Shown piece by piece: positions 5,544 to 12,756 of a DNA stretch of 26,336 nucleotides. Source of the stretch: a virus; IMG/VR virus record IMGVR_UViG_3300046167_000128, positions 1-26,336 of that record; one strand, 5' to 3'. The position numbers were made by a program, and so were the translations under genes. The notes beneath the pieces are model-generated. The model had not been told where the DNA came from. It was given only the letters and a program-made list of their open reading frames with translations, and searched no databases. The stretch's first letter is position 1, and each line of letters begins with the position of its first letter.

Positions 5544-6322
5544 ATGGAACGTAAAGGATTTATTGGCGGCAGTGACGCTGTCAAAATAATGAACGGCAAC
5601 TGGTATGAACTGTGGCAGATCAAGACAGGTCGTGTCGAGCCAGAAGATTTGTCACACAAGTAGCAGTACAGATGGGTATTACTACTGAGGACATGAACCT
5701 TAGTTGGTTTGAAAAAGAGTACAGCAAAAAAATATTAGACAAGCAAGATAAGTACACACGCACACACAATGGCGTGCCGTATGTAGGTACGCTTGATGGT
5801 GTGCTAGAAGATACCAACGAGATTGTTGAGGCCAAGCATACGTTTGCACACAATACATTAGACAAAGTGTGTGACTACTACATGGCACAGGTGCAGCTGT
5901 ACCTATGGCTATCCAATATGGATGGTGCATACATGTCAGTATTCTTTGGCAACAACAGATGGGAATGTGCATACGTTAAGAAGCATGACTCATACATAGG
6001 TGTAGTGCTTGATGCTTGTACTGATTTCTGGGCGCACGTTGAGAGTGACGATGAGCCTATTGGTCACGACCAACCGATAGCATCACCGATTAATCAGATA
6101 CCTATAGATGATATGATTAAACGTGACGCTAGTTCAGACAATCATTTCACATACCTAGCACAAGAATATTTAGAGTTCGAACCTGCAGCCAAGTCATTTG
6201 AGTCAGCCAAGAAAGATCTCAAGGCTATAGTTGCAGACAATGAACGTGAGGTATACTCAGATTTATTAACCATACGCCGCGATAAACGTGGCGCATTACG
6301 TATCAGTAAGAGGAGCAAGTAA
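5544..6322 (+). CDS. YqaJ-type 5'-3' exonuclease (one frame break)
   Basis: Recombination exonuclease of the RecB-like PD-(D/E)XK family, which resects DNA ends for the annealing protein. ATG 5544 follows AGAGGAG and gives MERKGFIGGSDAVKIMNGNW and TGRVEPEDLSHK, the canonical N-terminus with the GGSDA motif, then stops. The next frame continues VAVQMGITTEDMNLSWFEKE, then YVGTLDGVLE (metal-binding D) and IVEAKHTF (the ExK motif), then AQVQLYLWLSNMDGAYMSVF, the QxQ.Y motif. Adding one A near 5658-5660 restores a 259-residue protein of normal length. Its TAA overlaps the ATG of the annealing protein (TAATG). The break is probably sequencing error. Confidence 0.85.
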
Positions 6323-6774
6323 TGGACAATTTAAATATATGGAACAAGCTATCCAAGTCAGACCCCAAGTATCTGAAGAAGGTTAGCTTCGGGTCGCGTA
6401 GCTTTACAGCTATCGATCCGCAATACCAAGTGCGCATGATGACAGAGCAGTTCGGCCCTGTTGGTGTGGGCTGGGGCTGGCAGTCACACACAGAAATAGT
6501 GCAGCTAAGTAATGGCGATGCCAGTATACTAGCACACATATCTGTTTGGCATGGCGAGCAAATGAATATGTTCGGCCCCTTCACAGGGTGTCGTAAGTTC
6601 TTCGATGCAACCAAAGGCAGACTAGCCGAGGATGCACCTAAGATGGCTGTCACTGATGGCCTAACCAAAGCCCTATCCCATCTAGGATGTAACGCTGATG
6701 TGTTCCTAGGTGAAATGGATGGCAATAAGTACGCCGCAGATAGCGGCAAGAAACCTACTAGCAGTAGCTGGTAA
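6322..6774 (+). CDS. single-strand annealing protein, Rad52/Erf-like
   Basis: 150 residues beginning MDNLNIWNKLSKSDPKYLKK. The core FTAIDPQYQVRMMTEQFGPV then GVGWGWQSH, the strand-rich middle (ASILAHISVW) and DATKGRLAEDAPKMAVTDGL then TKALSHLGCNADVFLG match phage annealing proteins of the Rad52-like superfamily, in which the last segment is the hallmark (D..K.A.TDALKKAL..LG). It would anneal complementary strands exposed by the upstream exonuclease. Translation is coupled (TAATG) to that gene, and SSB follows, giving a complete Red-like unit. Confidence 0.85.
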   Translation: MDNLNIWNKLSKSDPKYLKKVSFGSRSFTAIDPQYQVRMMTEQFGPVGVGWGWQSHTEIVQLSNGDASILAHISVWHGEQMNMFGPFTGCRKFFDATKGRLAEDAPKMAVTDGLTKALSHLGCNADVFLGEMDGNKYAADSGKKPTSSSW

Positions 6775-6794
6775 TAACTAAAGGAGCCAGAAGC

Positions 6795-7190
6795 ATGGCA
6801 TATGATAACACAAATACAGGCGCAGCATTCAAACCTTTCGATAGCATGAAGATGATATTGCAAGGCAAGATAAACCTAGAGGGTAATGATCGTAAGGTCA
6901 CACTCGTAGCAGATACAACTAAGAGTGGCATGAAGATCATTGAGGTTTATCAAAAGGTAGGTGTGTTGTTTGAGAACGACAAGCGTGGCAACGAGAATGC
7001 CCCAGATTATTCTGGGCCAATGGAAGACTACGCTGCAAGAACACAAATGCAGATCGCTGGCTGGAAGAAACAGAAAGATGATAACAACTATCTTTCTATG
7101 CAGATCAGTCAGAAACATGGCGGTCAACAACAGGCACAACAGGTTAGCACTGCTCACCTCGATGTCGATGATGACACCATACCATTTTAA
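6795..7190 (+). CDS. ssb: single-stranded DNA-binding protein
   Basis: 131 residues beginning MAYDNTNTGAAFKPFDSMKM, with AAGGAG upstream. The body (ILQGKINLEGNDRKVTLVAD; KIIEVYQKVGVLFEND; YAARTQMQIAGWKKQKDDNN) is strand-rich, like an OB fold of a phage SSB rather than the E. coli type. A glutamine-rich linker leads to an acidic C-terminal tail, DVDDDTIPF, close to the DDDIPF tip by which bacterial SSBs recruit partner proteins. It protects single strands during replication and works with the exonuclease and annealing protein just upstream. Confidence 0.8.
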   Translation: MAYDNTNTGAAFKPFDSMKMILQGKINLEGNDRKVTLVADTTKSGMKIIEVYQKVGVLFENDKRGNENAPDYSGPMEDYAARTQMQIAGWKKQKDDNNYLSMQISQKHGGQQQAQQVSTAHLDVDDDTIPF

Positions 7191-7199
7191 TTAACAGGG

Positions 7200-7215
7200 G
7201 CGAGCTTCGGCTCGC
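7200..7215 (+). terminator. GC-rich hairpin with TTCG tetraloop
   Basis: GCGAGC (7200-7205), loop TTCG, GCTCGC (7210-7215). The UUCG tetraloop makes it very stable. It lies between the SSB stop and the ribosome site (GGAGGA) of the last early gene. No T-run follows, so it may be a partial terminator or mRNA 3'-end protector. Confidence 0.5.
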
Positions 7216-7232
7216 TCACACACGGAGGACTT

Positions 7233-7674
7233 ATGACTGTACCAATCACACCAGAACTAATTGAACGCATCAGATTCTATGCAAATAATGGCATGACTAA
7301 AGCACAAGCCAACAGAATCTATGGCATACCACGCCATGCAATCAGGGTGGCTGTTGAACGCTACGATGTAAAGTTTACAACAGGCTACACGACAGGCGTT
7401 GAGCGTGCGTTTAGAAATCAAACAGACAAAGAGTACGAAGAGAAAGAACTAATCTACAAGTCAACTGTTCAGCGCAACAGGTATGACCAGTACAAAGAGA
7501 TACTAAAGACTGCAAAGACAGCAGCAGAACGTAAAGAAATTACCTTATGGGTTTGTGCTACATGAGTTTGAATTGACTCAAGCTGCAAAGAATAAACGCA
7601 CACCATTACCAGGATTTACTTCAAAATTTTCTAGCCAACCAAGGATAGCGGACATGCTTCGTGCGGAGCATTAA
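7233..7674 (+). CDS. HTH/homeodomain-like protein, last early gene (one frame break)
   Basis: Starts at ATG 7233 after ACGGAGGAC. Residues of about 5-40 (ITPELIERIRFYANNGMTKA then QANRIYGIPRHAIRVAVERY) form a homeodomain-like helix-turn-helix, suggesting DNA binding. The frame ends at 7565 with an odd tail (TLWVCAT), but the +1 frame continues YGFVLHEFELTQAAKNKRTP then LPGFTSKFSSQPRIADMLRA to a TAA at 7672-7674. Removing one C of CC at 7543-7544 gives one 146-residue protein. The stop lies in the loop of the hairpin at 7663-7681. Possible late regulator; function unproven. Confidence 0.65.
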
Positions 7675-7681
7675 GCTCCGC
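7663..7681. terminator. hairpin at the convergence of early and late operons
   Basis: GCGGAGC (7663-7669), loop ATTAA, GCTCCGC (7675-7681). It is symmetrical, so it can form on transcripts from either direction, and it lies between the last rightward gene and the last leftward gene (the endolysin, ending at 7697). Neither strand has a clear U-run. A bidirectional terminator is the likely role. Confidence 0.6.
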
Positions 7682-7696
7682 CAGAAATCTATATAC

Positions 7697-8320
7697 TTAA
7701 ACGCCAACGTGTGCAATCCAAGAATGTATTTTCTTTGTCTGCTCCATACGATCATCAAGCCCATGCGTGCCACCATTCACACGCTTGGTGATGCTAGTAA
7801 TAACTGAATCATTCACACCATCATCAGCCATCTCGAACAAGCCATTGGATTCAAAGAACCACATGGCAGATTCAAATGCATACTCAGTAGCAACAAGATC
7901 AGGGTCAGTCATCACATCAGGCAACCCCATGTCACTAGCAAAAGATCTATAGTTTGCCTTGCCTGTCAACTGGATGAAGCCGCGCCCTACCCAAAGCGCC
8001 CCTTCATTATCCCCATTGCCCATGCGATTAGAGTACACCTTGTTAGCTAGTGCCTCTGGGTTACGCGCATAAGGTGCAGCCGATTCCATAGTTGGAAATC
8101 TCTTAGGCCACACACGCATCATAGACTCAGCAGAGTAATTAAGATTCTCTCTGGTTAAGCGAAACATACCTGACTCATGTGCTGCTTGACCAAGCAGGTG
8201 TGCGCCACGCTTACGATTCAAACCAAAGTAATCAACGATTGCTCTTGCTGTGTTGGGCCCGAAGTTACCATCAGCTGTTGCACCGATACGATCCTGCAAT
8301 ATCTTCATAGCTTCAGTCAT
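7697..8320 (-). CDS. endolysin, GH19 chitinase/lysozyme type
   Basis: Muramidase-like enzyme that breaks peptidoglycan at the end of infection. 207 residues. A short N-terminal part (KILQDRIGATADGNFGPNTA) resembles a peptidoglycan-binding repeat (LQ..G...DG.FGP.T). The GH19 domain follows: LLGQAAHESGMF with catalytic Glu near residue 49, then ESMMRVWPKRFPT, YARNPEALANKVYSNRMGNG and LWVGRGFIQLTGKANY, all signature segments. No signal peptide, so it needs a holin. It overlaps the upstream holin-like gene by ATGA and is the last gene of the late operon. Confidence 0.9.
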   Translation of the reverse strand: MTEAMKILQDRIGATADGNFGPNTARAIVDYFGLNRKRGAHLLGQAAHESGMFRLTRENLNYSAESMMRVWPKRFPTMESAAPYARNPEALANKVYSNRMGNGDNEGALWVGRGFIQLTGKANYRSFASDMGLPDVMTDPDLVATEYAFESAMWFFESNGLFEMADDGVNDSVITSITKRVNGGTHGLDDRMEQTKKIHSWIAHVGV

Positions 8321-8664
8321 TTTTTAAATCCCTTCATGGTACGGATACCAAAGCTTGCAGCTATACTTGCATACAACGACCATTGAAACCACTGCGGTGC
8401 GGCTTCGAGATTAGCAAAGCCCTCCCTCATATAGGGCTGCAGCGGTGGAACAAAAGAACACCCAACGATTGCAATGAAACACACAGTCCAAGCTTCATCC
8501 TTCCAAGAGTTGTCACTTGCTTTGATAGCTGCTTGCTCCCAACTAATCTCACCAGTTGCAATCTTCATATTAGTTTCAGCTTCTGCTTTCTTCACAGCAG
8601 TCTTACCATCAATGTAACTACCAGCTAGGTCAGCTACCTTACCTACTAAACTAAGTCCAAGCAT
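8317..8664 (-). CDS. holin, GTA 3-TM type
   Basis: 115 residues from ATG 8664 (MLGLSLVGKVADLAGSYIDG), preceded by AAGGAAAG; the longer frame start at 8697 lies inside the neighbouring gene. The helical N-terminal part, the segment DEAWTVCFIAIVGCSFVPPL and the C-terminal QWFQWSLYASIAASFGIRTM match the holins found in alphaproteobacterial gene transfer agents and related phages (GTA_holin_3TM). It would form the membrane lesion that lets the endolysin reach the wall. It shares ATGA with the endolysin gene and starts one base after the stop of the EF-hand membrane protein. Confidence 0.75.
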   Translation of the reverse strand: MLGLSLVGKVADLAGSYIDGKTAVKKAEAETNMKIATGEISWEQAAIKASDNSWKDEAWTVCFIAIVGCSFVPPLQPYMREGFANLEAAPQWFQWSLYASIAASFGIRTMKGFKK

Positions 8665-8665
8665 A

Positions 8666-8977
8666 TTACTTTCCTTTCGTAAACGCTGACGCTCCAAAGA
8701 ACGCAGCCACTATGCCAGCAACACTGACAAAATACACACTTGCCATGCTGCCGAGTATCTTAGCAGCCTCAATCAAAGTCAAGAGATCTGCTAGCACCAC
8801 CGCCAAGGGGTATAGGAGCATCCCTGACAGGGCAAACCATGTCATCTTGCGTTGTGCATCCCTTTGAGCGTCTTCGTCCTCTAGCCTACGCTTACGATCC
8901 TCGTACTCAAGAGCATCCCACTCTGCTTTATCTATTGCGCCATCACCATTGACATCAAATTTTTTAAACTCATCCAT
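8666..8977 (-). CDS. EF-hand protein with two membrane helices
   Basis: 103 residues. Residues of about 1-20 (MDEFKKFDVNGDGAIDKAEW) contain a complete EF-hand calcium-binding loop, DVNGDGAIDKAE, with acidic or Asn ligands at positions 1, 3, 5, 9 and 12. A charged helix follows (residues of about 25-45, R, D, E, K rich), then two hydrophobic segments (FALSGMLLYPLAVVLADLL and ASVYFVSVAGIVAAFFGASA). It sits within the lysis genes beside the holin, so a second holin or holin regulator sensitive to calcium is possible. The membrane topology and EF loop are seen; the role is inference. Confidence 0.7.
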   Translation of the reverse strand: MDEFKKFDVNGDGAIDKAEWDALEYEDRKRRLEDEDAQRDAQRKMTWFALSGMLLYPLAVVLADLLTLIEAAKILGSMASVYFVSVAGIVAAFFGASAFTKGK

Positions 8978-8986
8978 GTTATTCTC

Positions 8987-9466
8987 CTAATCAGCCAGAG
9001 GATTATCCAATGCCCTCTGTAATTTATCCATCAACTTATCTTCAAGGTCTTTCATCTCAGCATCTTGATTTGATCGCAAGCGTTCACGTTGCGATTCGAA
9101 TCTAAGATCTGCTGCATCTATCATAGTGCGTACCTTCTCTTCTGTCTTACGCACCAACGACTCAACACGATCCGCTTGCTGCTCAACTCTAAGAAGATCA
9201 TCACGTAAATTATTTTTAATGTCGCGTGTGTACTCAACTGTTTGTTGTACCTGCGCATCCATCAAATCCATTTGCTGTTGGTATTCTCCTAGGTCTAAGC
9301 CAGCTACCTCTTCTATCTTTTGGTACATGACGAACCCACCATACAGGCCAGCAACTACAGTAGATATAAATGTTATGATTGCAAAGACAGACGCAGCTGA
9401 TAGCTTAAAGCCACCAGCACTTACTTTCTTATCAGCAAGACTATCAAATTCTGTTAGGTCTACCAT
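8987..9466 (-). CDS. membrane-anchored coiled-coil protein, lysis cluster
   Basis: 159 residues. One membrane helix near residues 22-48 (SAASVFAIITFISTVVAGLY) follows a short cytoplasmic N-terminus. From about residue 65 to 150 it is highly charged and heptad-like (VQQTVEYTRDIKNNLRDDLL; RVEQQADRVESLVRKTEEKV). The shape, N-terminal anchor plus long periplasmic coiled coil, is that of an inner-membrane spanin (Rz-like). No small lipoprotein partner (Rz1) was found nested inside. It may also be a structural or assembly protein. No database family recognised. Confidence 0.6.
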   Translation of the reverse strand: MVDLTEFDSLADKKVSAGGFKLSAASVFAIITFISTVVAGLYGGFVMYQKIEEVAGLDLGEYQQQMDLMDAQVQQTVEYTRDIKNNLRDDLLRVEQQADRVESLVRKTEEKVRTMIDAADLRFESQRERLRSNQDAEMKDLEDKLMDKLQRALDNPLAD

Positions 9467-9484
9467 CAGTTCTCAAAGTCCATA

Positions 9485-9856
9485 TCATCCTTGTAAATTT
9501 TTAAGCTGCTCTAATTCATCACGCAACTTTTGTATCTCTAACCTACGCTGTGCTAACTCTACTTGGTATAGATCATCACAGTTAATACGAGACTTAGGTT
9601 TGTCTAGCGGTATAACTATACGTGCATACACACCTATGTCTTTACCTCTGCTGCTTGTCTCTAATCCAGACAACACACCAGTAATACCATACTCAAGGTT
9701 AACACCACCACCTACAGCATTACTACATCGCAAGTTGTTTGCTTGAAAGCTATCTGATTGCCCATTGATAGGTGGACTAGGCAATGACAATGCAAGAGAA
9801 CTACTGTCTGCACATACGCTACTTGCTAATAAATAAAAAATTACTGCAAGTCTCAT
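9485..9856 (-). CDS. secreted protein with C-terminal coiled coil
   Basis: 123 residues from ATG 9856 (MRLAVIFYLLASSVCADSSS), a clear Sec signal peptide with cleavage after VCA; the longer frame start at 9883 would spoil it. The mature part has two cysteines (LRCSN and INCDD), a strand-like middle (GGGVNLEYGITGVLSG; DIGVYARIVIPLDK) and a charged helix at the end (QVELAQRRLEIQKLRDELEQ). ATGA overlap with the next gene upstream. It belongs to the secreted cassette; I do not recognise a named family. Confidence 0.7.
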   Translation of the reverse strand: MRLAVIFYLLASSVCADSSSLALSLPSPPINGQSDSFQANNLRCSNAVGGGVNLEYGITGVLSGLETSSRGKDIGVYARIVIPLDKPKSRINCDDLYQVELAQRRLEIQKLRDELEQLKNLQG

Positions 9857-10236
9857 GCTGGCATCCCATCTAATCGTGAGCAAATCCTAGAAGATACTAA
9901 TGTTTTAGTTTCTCTTTGCCTTCTAATCTTAGAGGTAGTACATACATACACTGCTTCATCTAAGTCTGACTCACGTATGTATACACTAAAGTTCTTACGC
10001 TCTTTGTATCCCACCTTAATGATTCGGTACACAGCAGAGAAGGGAATGCCATCCCAGTTTAAATCATACAGACCTATCTCATAGTAGTTGATCTCTTCCC
10101 TTGAATTAAACAAAGACAGATCAACCTTAACCACACCAGTAACATGTGATGGTTTTACTATAGGATAGGCTGGTGTCATCTCATGTGCAGAGATAGCAGT
10201 TGCCCACCCTAGAAATATAAGTACCTTACTTAGCAA
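9853..10236 (-). CDS. secreted, pilus-chaperone-like small protein
   Basis: 127 residues with a signal peptide (MLSKVLIFLGWATAISAHEM). The mature part reads as a beta sandwich: VVKVDLSLFNSREEINYYEI, LYDLNWDGIPFSAVYRIIKV, KNFSVYIRESDLDEAVYVC, then TSKI. This is reminiscent of the N-terminal domain of periplasmic PapD-type pilus chaperones, though it is shorter (no second domain) and I cannot confirm homology. It overlaps both neighbours by a few bases. The pilin-like protein upstream makes a chaperone-client pair conceivable. Confidence 0.6.
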   Translation of the reverse strand: MLSKVLIFLGWATAISAHEMTPAYPIVKPSHVTGVVKVDLSLFNSREEINYYEIGLYDLNWDGIPFSAVYRIIKVGYKERKNFSVYIRESDLDEAVYVCTTSKIRRQRETKTLVSSRICSRLDGMPA

Positions 10237-10714
10237 TGCAGCTAGCCTGTACTACCGCAGTATATATACCACCAGTAAAAGGTTTACTTGCAGCTAGTGT
10301 TGCAGTGCTTGATGTACTAAACCAAGTGCTGCCAGCTACAGTTAAATCAAATACAGTTGTGTTATCATATACAACCTTGGCTGATTCATAGCCTGACATA
10401 CCAGCGTCACTTGTTTGCGTTACTGATGTAGACCCTGCCCAAGTTACATTATCTGTAAGAACTGGCGATGAAGAAAACGATGAAGGGTGAGTTATGTTTG
10501 CAGTATAGTAGTCAGCTAAAGCTACATCAAATCTTATAACAGGTAACACACCACCATCAGAAGGTGCAGTGCTTAGAACTGATGCACTTGGATTGCCATA
10601 CACACCAGCTTTATCTGTTTGTATTACGCACTTAGCTGCAACATTACCTGTAATATCTACGTCAGCGTATGCTGGTAATGCACAGAGTGAAAGTATTGCC
10701 AAAGAATATTTCAT
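10226..10714 (-). CDS. secreted pilin/spore-coat-U-like protein
   Basis: 162 residues from ATG 10714 (MKYSLAILSLCALPAYADVD): GAGG at ideal spacing decides this start over the ATG at 10726. After the signal peptide, DITGNVAAKCVIQTDKAGVY at the N-terminus and GGIYTAVVQASCIAK at the C-terminus, with one cysteine each, resemble fimbrial subunits of the spore coat U / DUF4402 kind, with a Ser/Thr-rich beta sandwich between. It may be a secreted or surface subunit. In a phage this is unexpected. The family call is by resemblance only. Confidence 0.6.
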   Translation of the reverse strand: MKYSLAILSLCALPAYADVDITGNVAAKCVIQTDKAGVYGNPSASVLSTAPSDGGVLPVIRFDVALADYYTANITHPSSFSSSPVLTDNVTWAGSTSVTQTSDAGMSGYESAKVVYDNTTVFDLTVAGSTWFSTSSTATLAASKPFTGGIYTAVVQASCIAK

Positions 10715-10722
10715 GTTAAACC

Positions 10723-11588
10723 TCATTTGTTGTACTGCATATCAACCATTTGTTCATGCAGTATCTGTTGTGCTAAGTTATTGCGCAAGGCTTTCTTGTT
10801 GTCAGCTATTTCTGAATCAGCAAGACCAGCAACGTCAGCATACACGCCACCATTGATAGATGCATTGTAGTACATAGCTATATTAGTTTGTTGATTGATA
10901 GCCATAATAATATCATCTTGTCCTTGTGCTTGGAATAGAGTCAGCGCATTGGCAGATGCAGTTAACCCCATCTCAATTCTAGTTTCTTCTTCTTCCTCTT
11001 CTTCACTAAGAATCAGATTACCATCTTCATCATACTGAAACTCATCAGCTTCTAGTGTCTCGATAACAGCATCATCTTCTAATGCATCATAGACTACAAC
11101 CTCTGGTAACTCAGGCATAGGCTTTACATATCCAGCACAAGTAGGATCAGACTGTGGGTCAAAGCATCTATCTATTCTGTAGTTGTAAATAACAACAGCA
11201 TCCTTAACGCTGCCCTTCTCCCTCTACTTCAATAGATCCTGTACCCCAGTTTGTTGCTGGTATGTTGCTAAGATTAAAAGACTTTACGATTGTATTGCTT
11301 GGCATACCTGACCAATCATCTGTCTCTCTAAATATATAACCGCTGCCGTTTGCATTCTTATTGCCAACGTGTACCAAGCATATCATCTTCAGTGTTCTTT
11401 ACTGTGGTGTACCTATAGATCAAACCATTTATATCTATGCCAGATGCATCAGGTAGCACACCTGTCATGCTCCAGCTTAGTGAACTAGATGCAGCGTTAC
11501 CTGTAGCCCCATAACTATAGGGATCAGAGTGCAAGTAAGAAGGCAAGAGTGCTAAAGATAACACCCAAACCAATTTTTGTTTCACCAT
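10723..11588 (-). CDS. secreted protein of about 287 aa (two frame breaks)
   Basis: Starts at ATG 11588 with a signal peptide (MVKQKLVWVLSLALLPSYLH). The coding frame then shifts twice: near 11374-11375 (CC; LGTRWQ-stop versus LVHVGNKNANGSGYIFRETD) and near 11216 (GGG in the gene; GQR-stop versus GSVKDAVVIYNYRIDRCFDP). Removing one base at each restores a continuous 287-residue protein. The mature part has a beta-rich domain with TTVKNTEDDM and GTGSIEVEGEGSV, a pair of cysteines (DRCFDPQSDPTCAG), a run of seven Glu and a helical C-terminus (ADNKKALRNNLAQQILHEQM). It overlaps the gene upstream. Function unknown; part of the secreted cassette. Confidence 0.65.
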
Positions 11589-12078
11589 TTTTATCAAAGA
11601 CTCTCTTGATTACATTGTTTTGATCACGCTCGATCTCTTCCTTAACCGCTTCCATTTCCCATGCTAGCCTAGCTTTATCACCTACCAACCCATCCTTGGG
11701 ACAGGGCGTACCAGCATTGAGCATGGCTTCAAACACTCTTTCGTCCTGACACATTACAGATACGGCTGCAACTTTCATACCCATATCATACATGGTTTTG
11801 GCGTTCTTTAATTTTTCACAGTTCATATCTCTAACAGTACGACCAGCAGAGATACCAAGTATCTGTGTCTGCACAGCACCAGCAACACCGACAGTACATA
11901 AGTCAGAGTTACTTGCGCTGATCTGGGGAGAAATTGCAGAGGGTGGTGGACTATTAATTGTAGTATCCATCGACCCATCAGAGGTTATTGTACTGTTAGT
12001 ATCAGTGTAGATTGTGTCATCAGCAGCAAGACTGCTGCCGATTAAGATAAACAAACCAATTAATATTGTTCGTAACAT
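11524..12078 (-). CDS. secreted/membrane protein with signal peptide and C-terminal helix
   Basis: 184 residues with a signal peptide (MLRTILIGLFILIGSSLAAD). A Thr/Ser/Asn/Pro-rich linker follows, then a domain with conserved-looking cysteines (NSDLCTVGVAGAVQ; VRDMNCEKLKNAKTMYDMG; VMCQDERVFEAML; TPCPKD), a charged helix (ARLAWEMEAVKEEIERDQNN) and a hydrophobic C-terminus (LGVIFSTLAFLLAL) that could anchor it in the membrane. First gene of the secreted cassette; its start follows the stop of the preceding small gene by one base. No named family recognised. Confidence 0.65.
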   Translation of the reverse strand: MLRTILIGLFILIGSSLAADDTIYTDTNSTITSDGSMDTTINSPPPSAISPQISASNSDLCTVGVAGAVQTQILGISAGRTVRDMNCEKLKNAKTMYDMGMKVAAVSVMCQDERVFEAMLNAGTPCPKDGLVGDKARLAWEMEAVKEEIERDQNNVIKRVFDKNGETKIGLGVIFSTLAFLLAL

Positions 12079-12079
12079 G

Positions 12080-12274
12080 TTACATTTTCATTAGTACCGC
12101 AACGAGTAGGGTTAGTATTGCTCCTGTTGCTGCAATCATAATGCTTTCCATACGTTTAACTCGACCAAATAGATCTTTGAATTGTATCTTAACTTCTGTT
12201 TTAATTGCAACCACCTGCTTTTCTAATGTGTCAAGCCTGTCATGCGCAGAAGATATAGTTCTTTTGTCACTCAT
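12080..12274 (-). CDS. XhlA-like coiled coil with C-terminal membrane helix
   Basis: 64 residues. A charged heptad segment (HDRLDTLEKQVVAIKTEVKI then QFKDLFGRVKRMES) is followed by one C-terminal membrane helix (IMIAATGAILTLLVAVLM). This layout is that of XhlA-type proteins, small membrane-associated partners of phage lysis or toxin release. It overlaps the upstream small gene. It may add to the lysis system; resemblance is by architecture only. Confidence 0.6.
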   Translation of the reverse strand: MSDKRTISSAHDRLDTLEKQVVAIKTEVKIQFKDLFGRVKRMESIMIAATGAILTLLVAVLMKM

Positions 12275-12482
12275 TTGATTCCTCAGTTTCTAGTGATGCT
12301 ATCAAACGATTAACAAAAGCTTCTCGACCTACATTTAATTGATCTAAATTAAAAGTAGCATTGTCTAATTTTCTAACTAAATCATTTATATGATTTAACA
12401 TAACCTTTTGTTCATTAGTAAAGTCATCAATGTTATATTCTTTGTCGTTGATTGTAATGAGGTTCTTTTCTTTTTTACTCAT
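12267..12482 (-). CDS. small conserved-type phage protein, DUF6447-like
   Basis: 71 residues beginning MSKKEKNLITINDKEYNIDD. The segments ITINDKEYNIDDFTNEQKVM and LNHINDLVRKLDNATFNLDQ then LNVGREAFVNRL resemble a small family common in marine phages near fibre genes (I recall it as DUF6447, not verified). It is helical, with no membrane segment or catalytic motif. Role unknown; the place between fibre and lysis genes suggests a minor virion or fibre-associated protein. Confidence 0.65.
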   Translation of the reverse strand: MSKKEKNLITINDKEYNIDDFTNEQKVMLNHINDLVRKLDNATFNLDQLNVGREAFVNRLIASLETEESNE

Positions 12483-12507
12483 TATAGTCTCCTATGGTTA
12501 AGTTAAT

Positions 12508-12753
12508 TTAAGAAGCGGTGTATCCGTTCCCTGCTGTGATAGCAGCATTAGCCGCTGTCATATCTTCTGATGTCCAGTAATCTTTAGCAACCATTAGTTC
12601 TAGGTGCTGAGTATTACGATCCACACAGTCTTGTCGATCTTCTGCATCATCATCTGCCATAGCATTACCTGCTATCACGTCATTGATAAGTGCAACTGAG
12701 TCACCCATTGCTGAGTAGTTCTGTGCGATTTGTTCTGCTGTTAAGTCATCCAT
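12508..12753 (-). CDS. small acidic protein downstream of the fibre gene
   Basis: 81 residues beginning MDDLTAEQIAQNYSAMGDSV, strongly acidic in the middle (MADDDAEDRQDCVDRNTQHL) and ending MTAANAAITAGNGYTAS. It starts three bases after the fibre stop. Small proteins just after phage fibres can be fibre-assembly helpers, but no motif here supports that directly. Confidence 0.6.
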   Translation of the reverse strand: MDDLTAEQIAQNYSAMGDSVALINDVIAGNAMADDDAEDRQDCVDRNTQHLELMVAKDYWTSEDMTAANAAITAGNGYTAS

Positions 12754-12756
12754 TGG

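Noticed and set aside
6303-6863. 186-codon leftward frame opposite the annealing protein
   Set aside because: Cysteine- and serine-rich shadow of the annealing protein, with no start site of its own.
9126-9746. 206-codon rightward frame opposite lysis and secreted genes
   Set aside because: Spans two real leftward genes and has a serine/cysteine-rich shadow composition.
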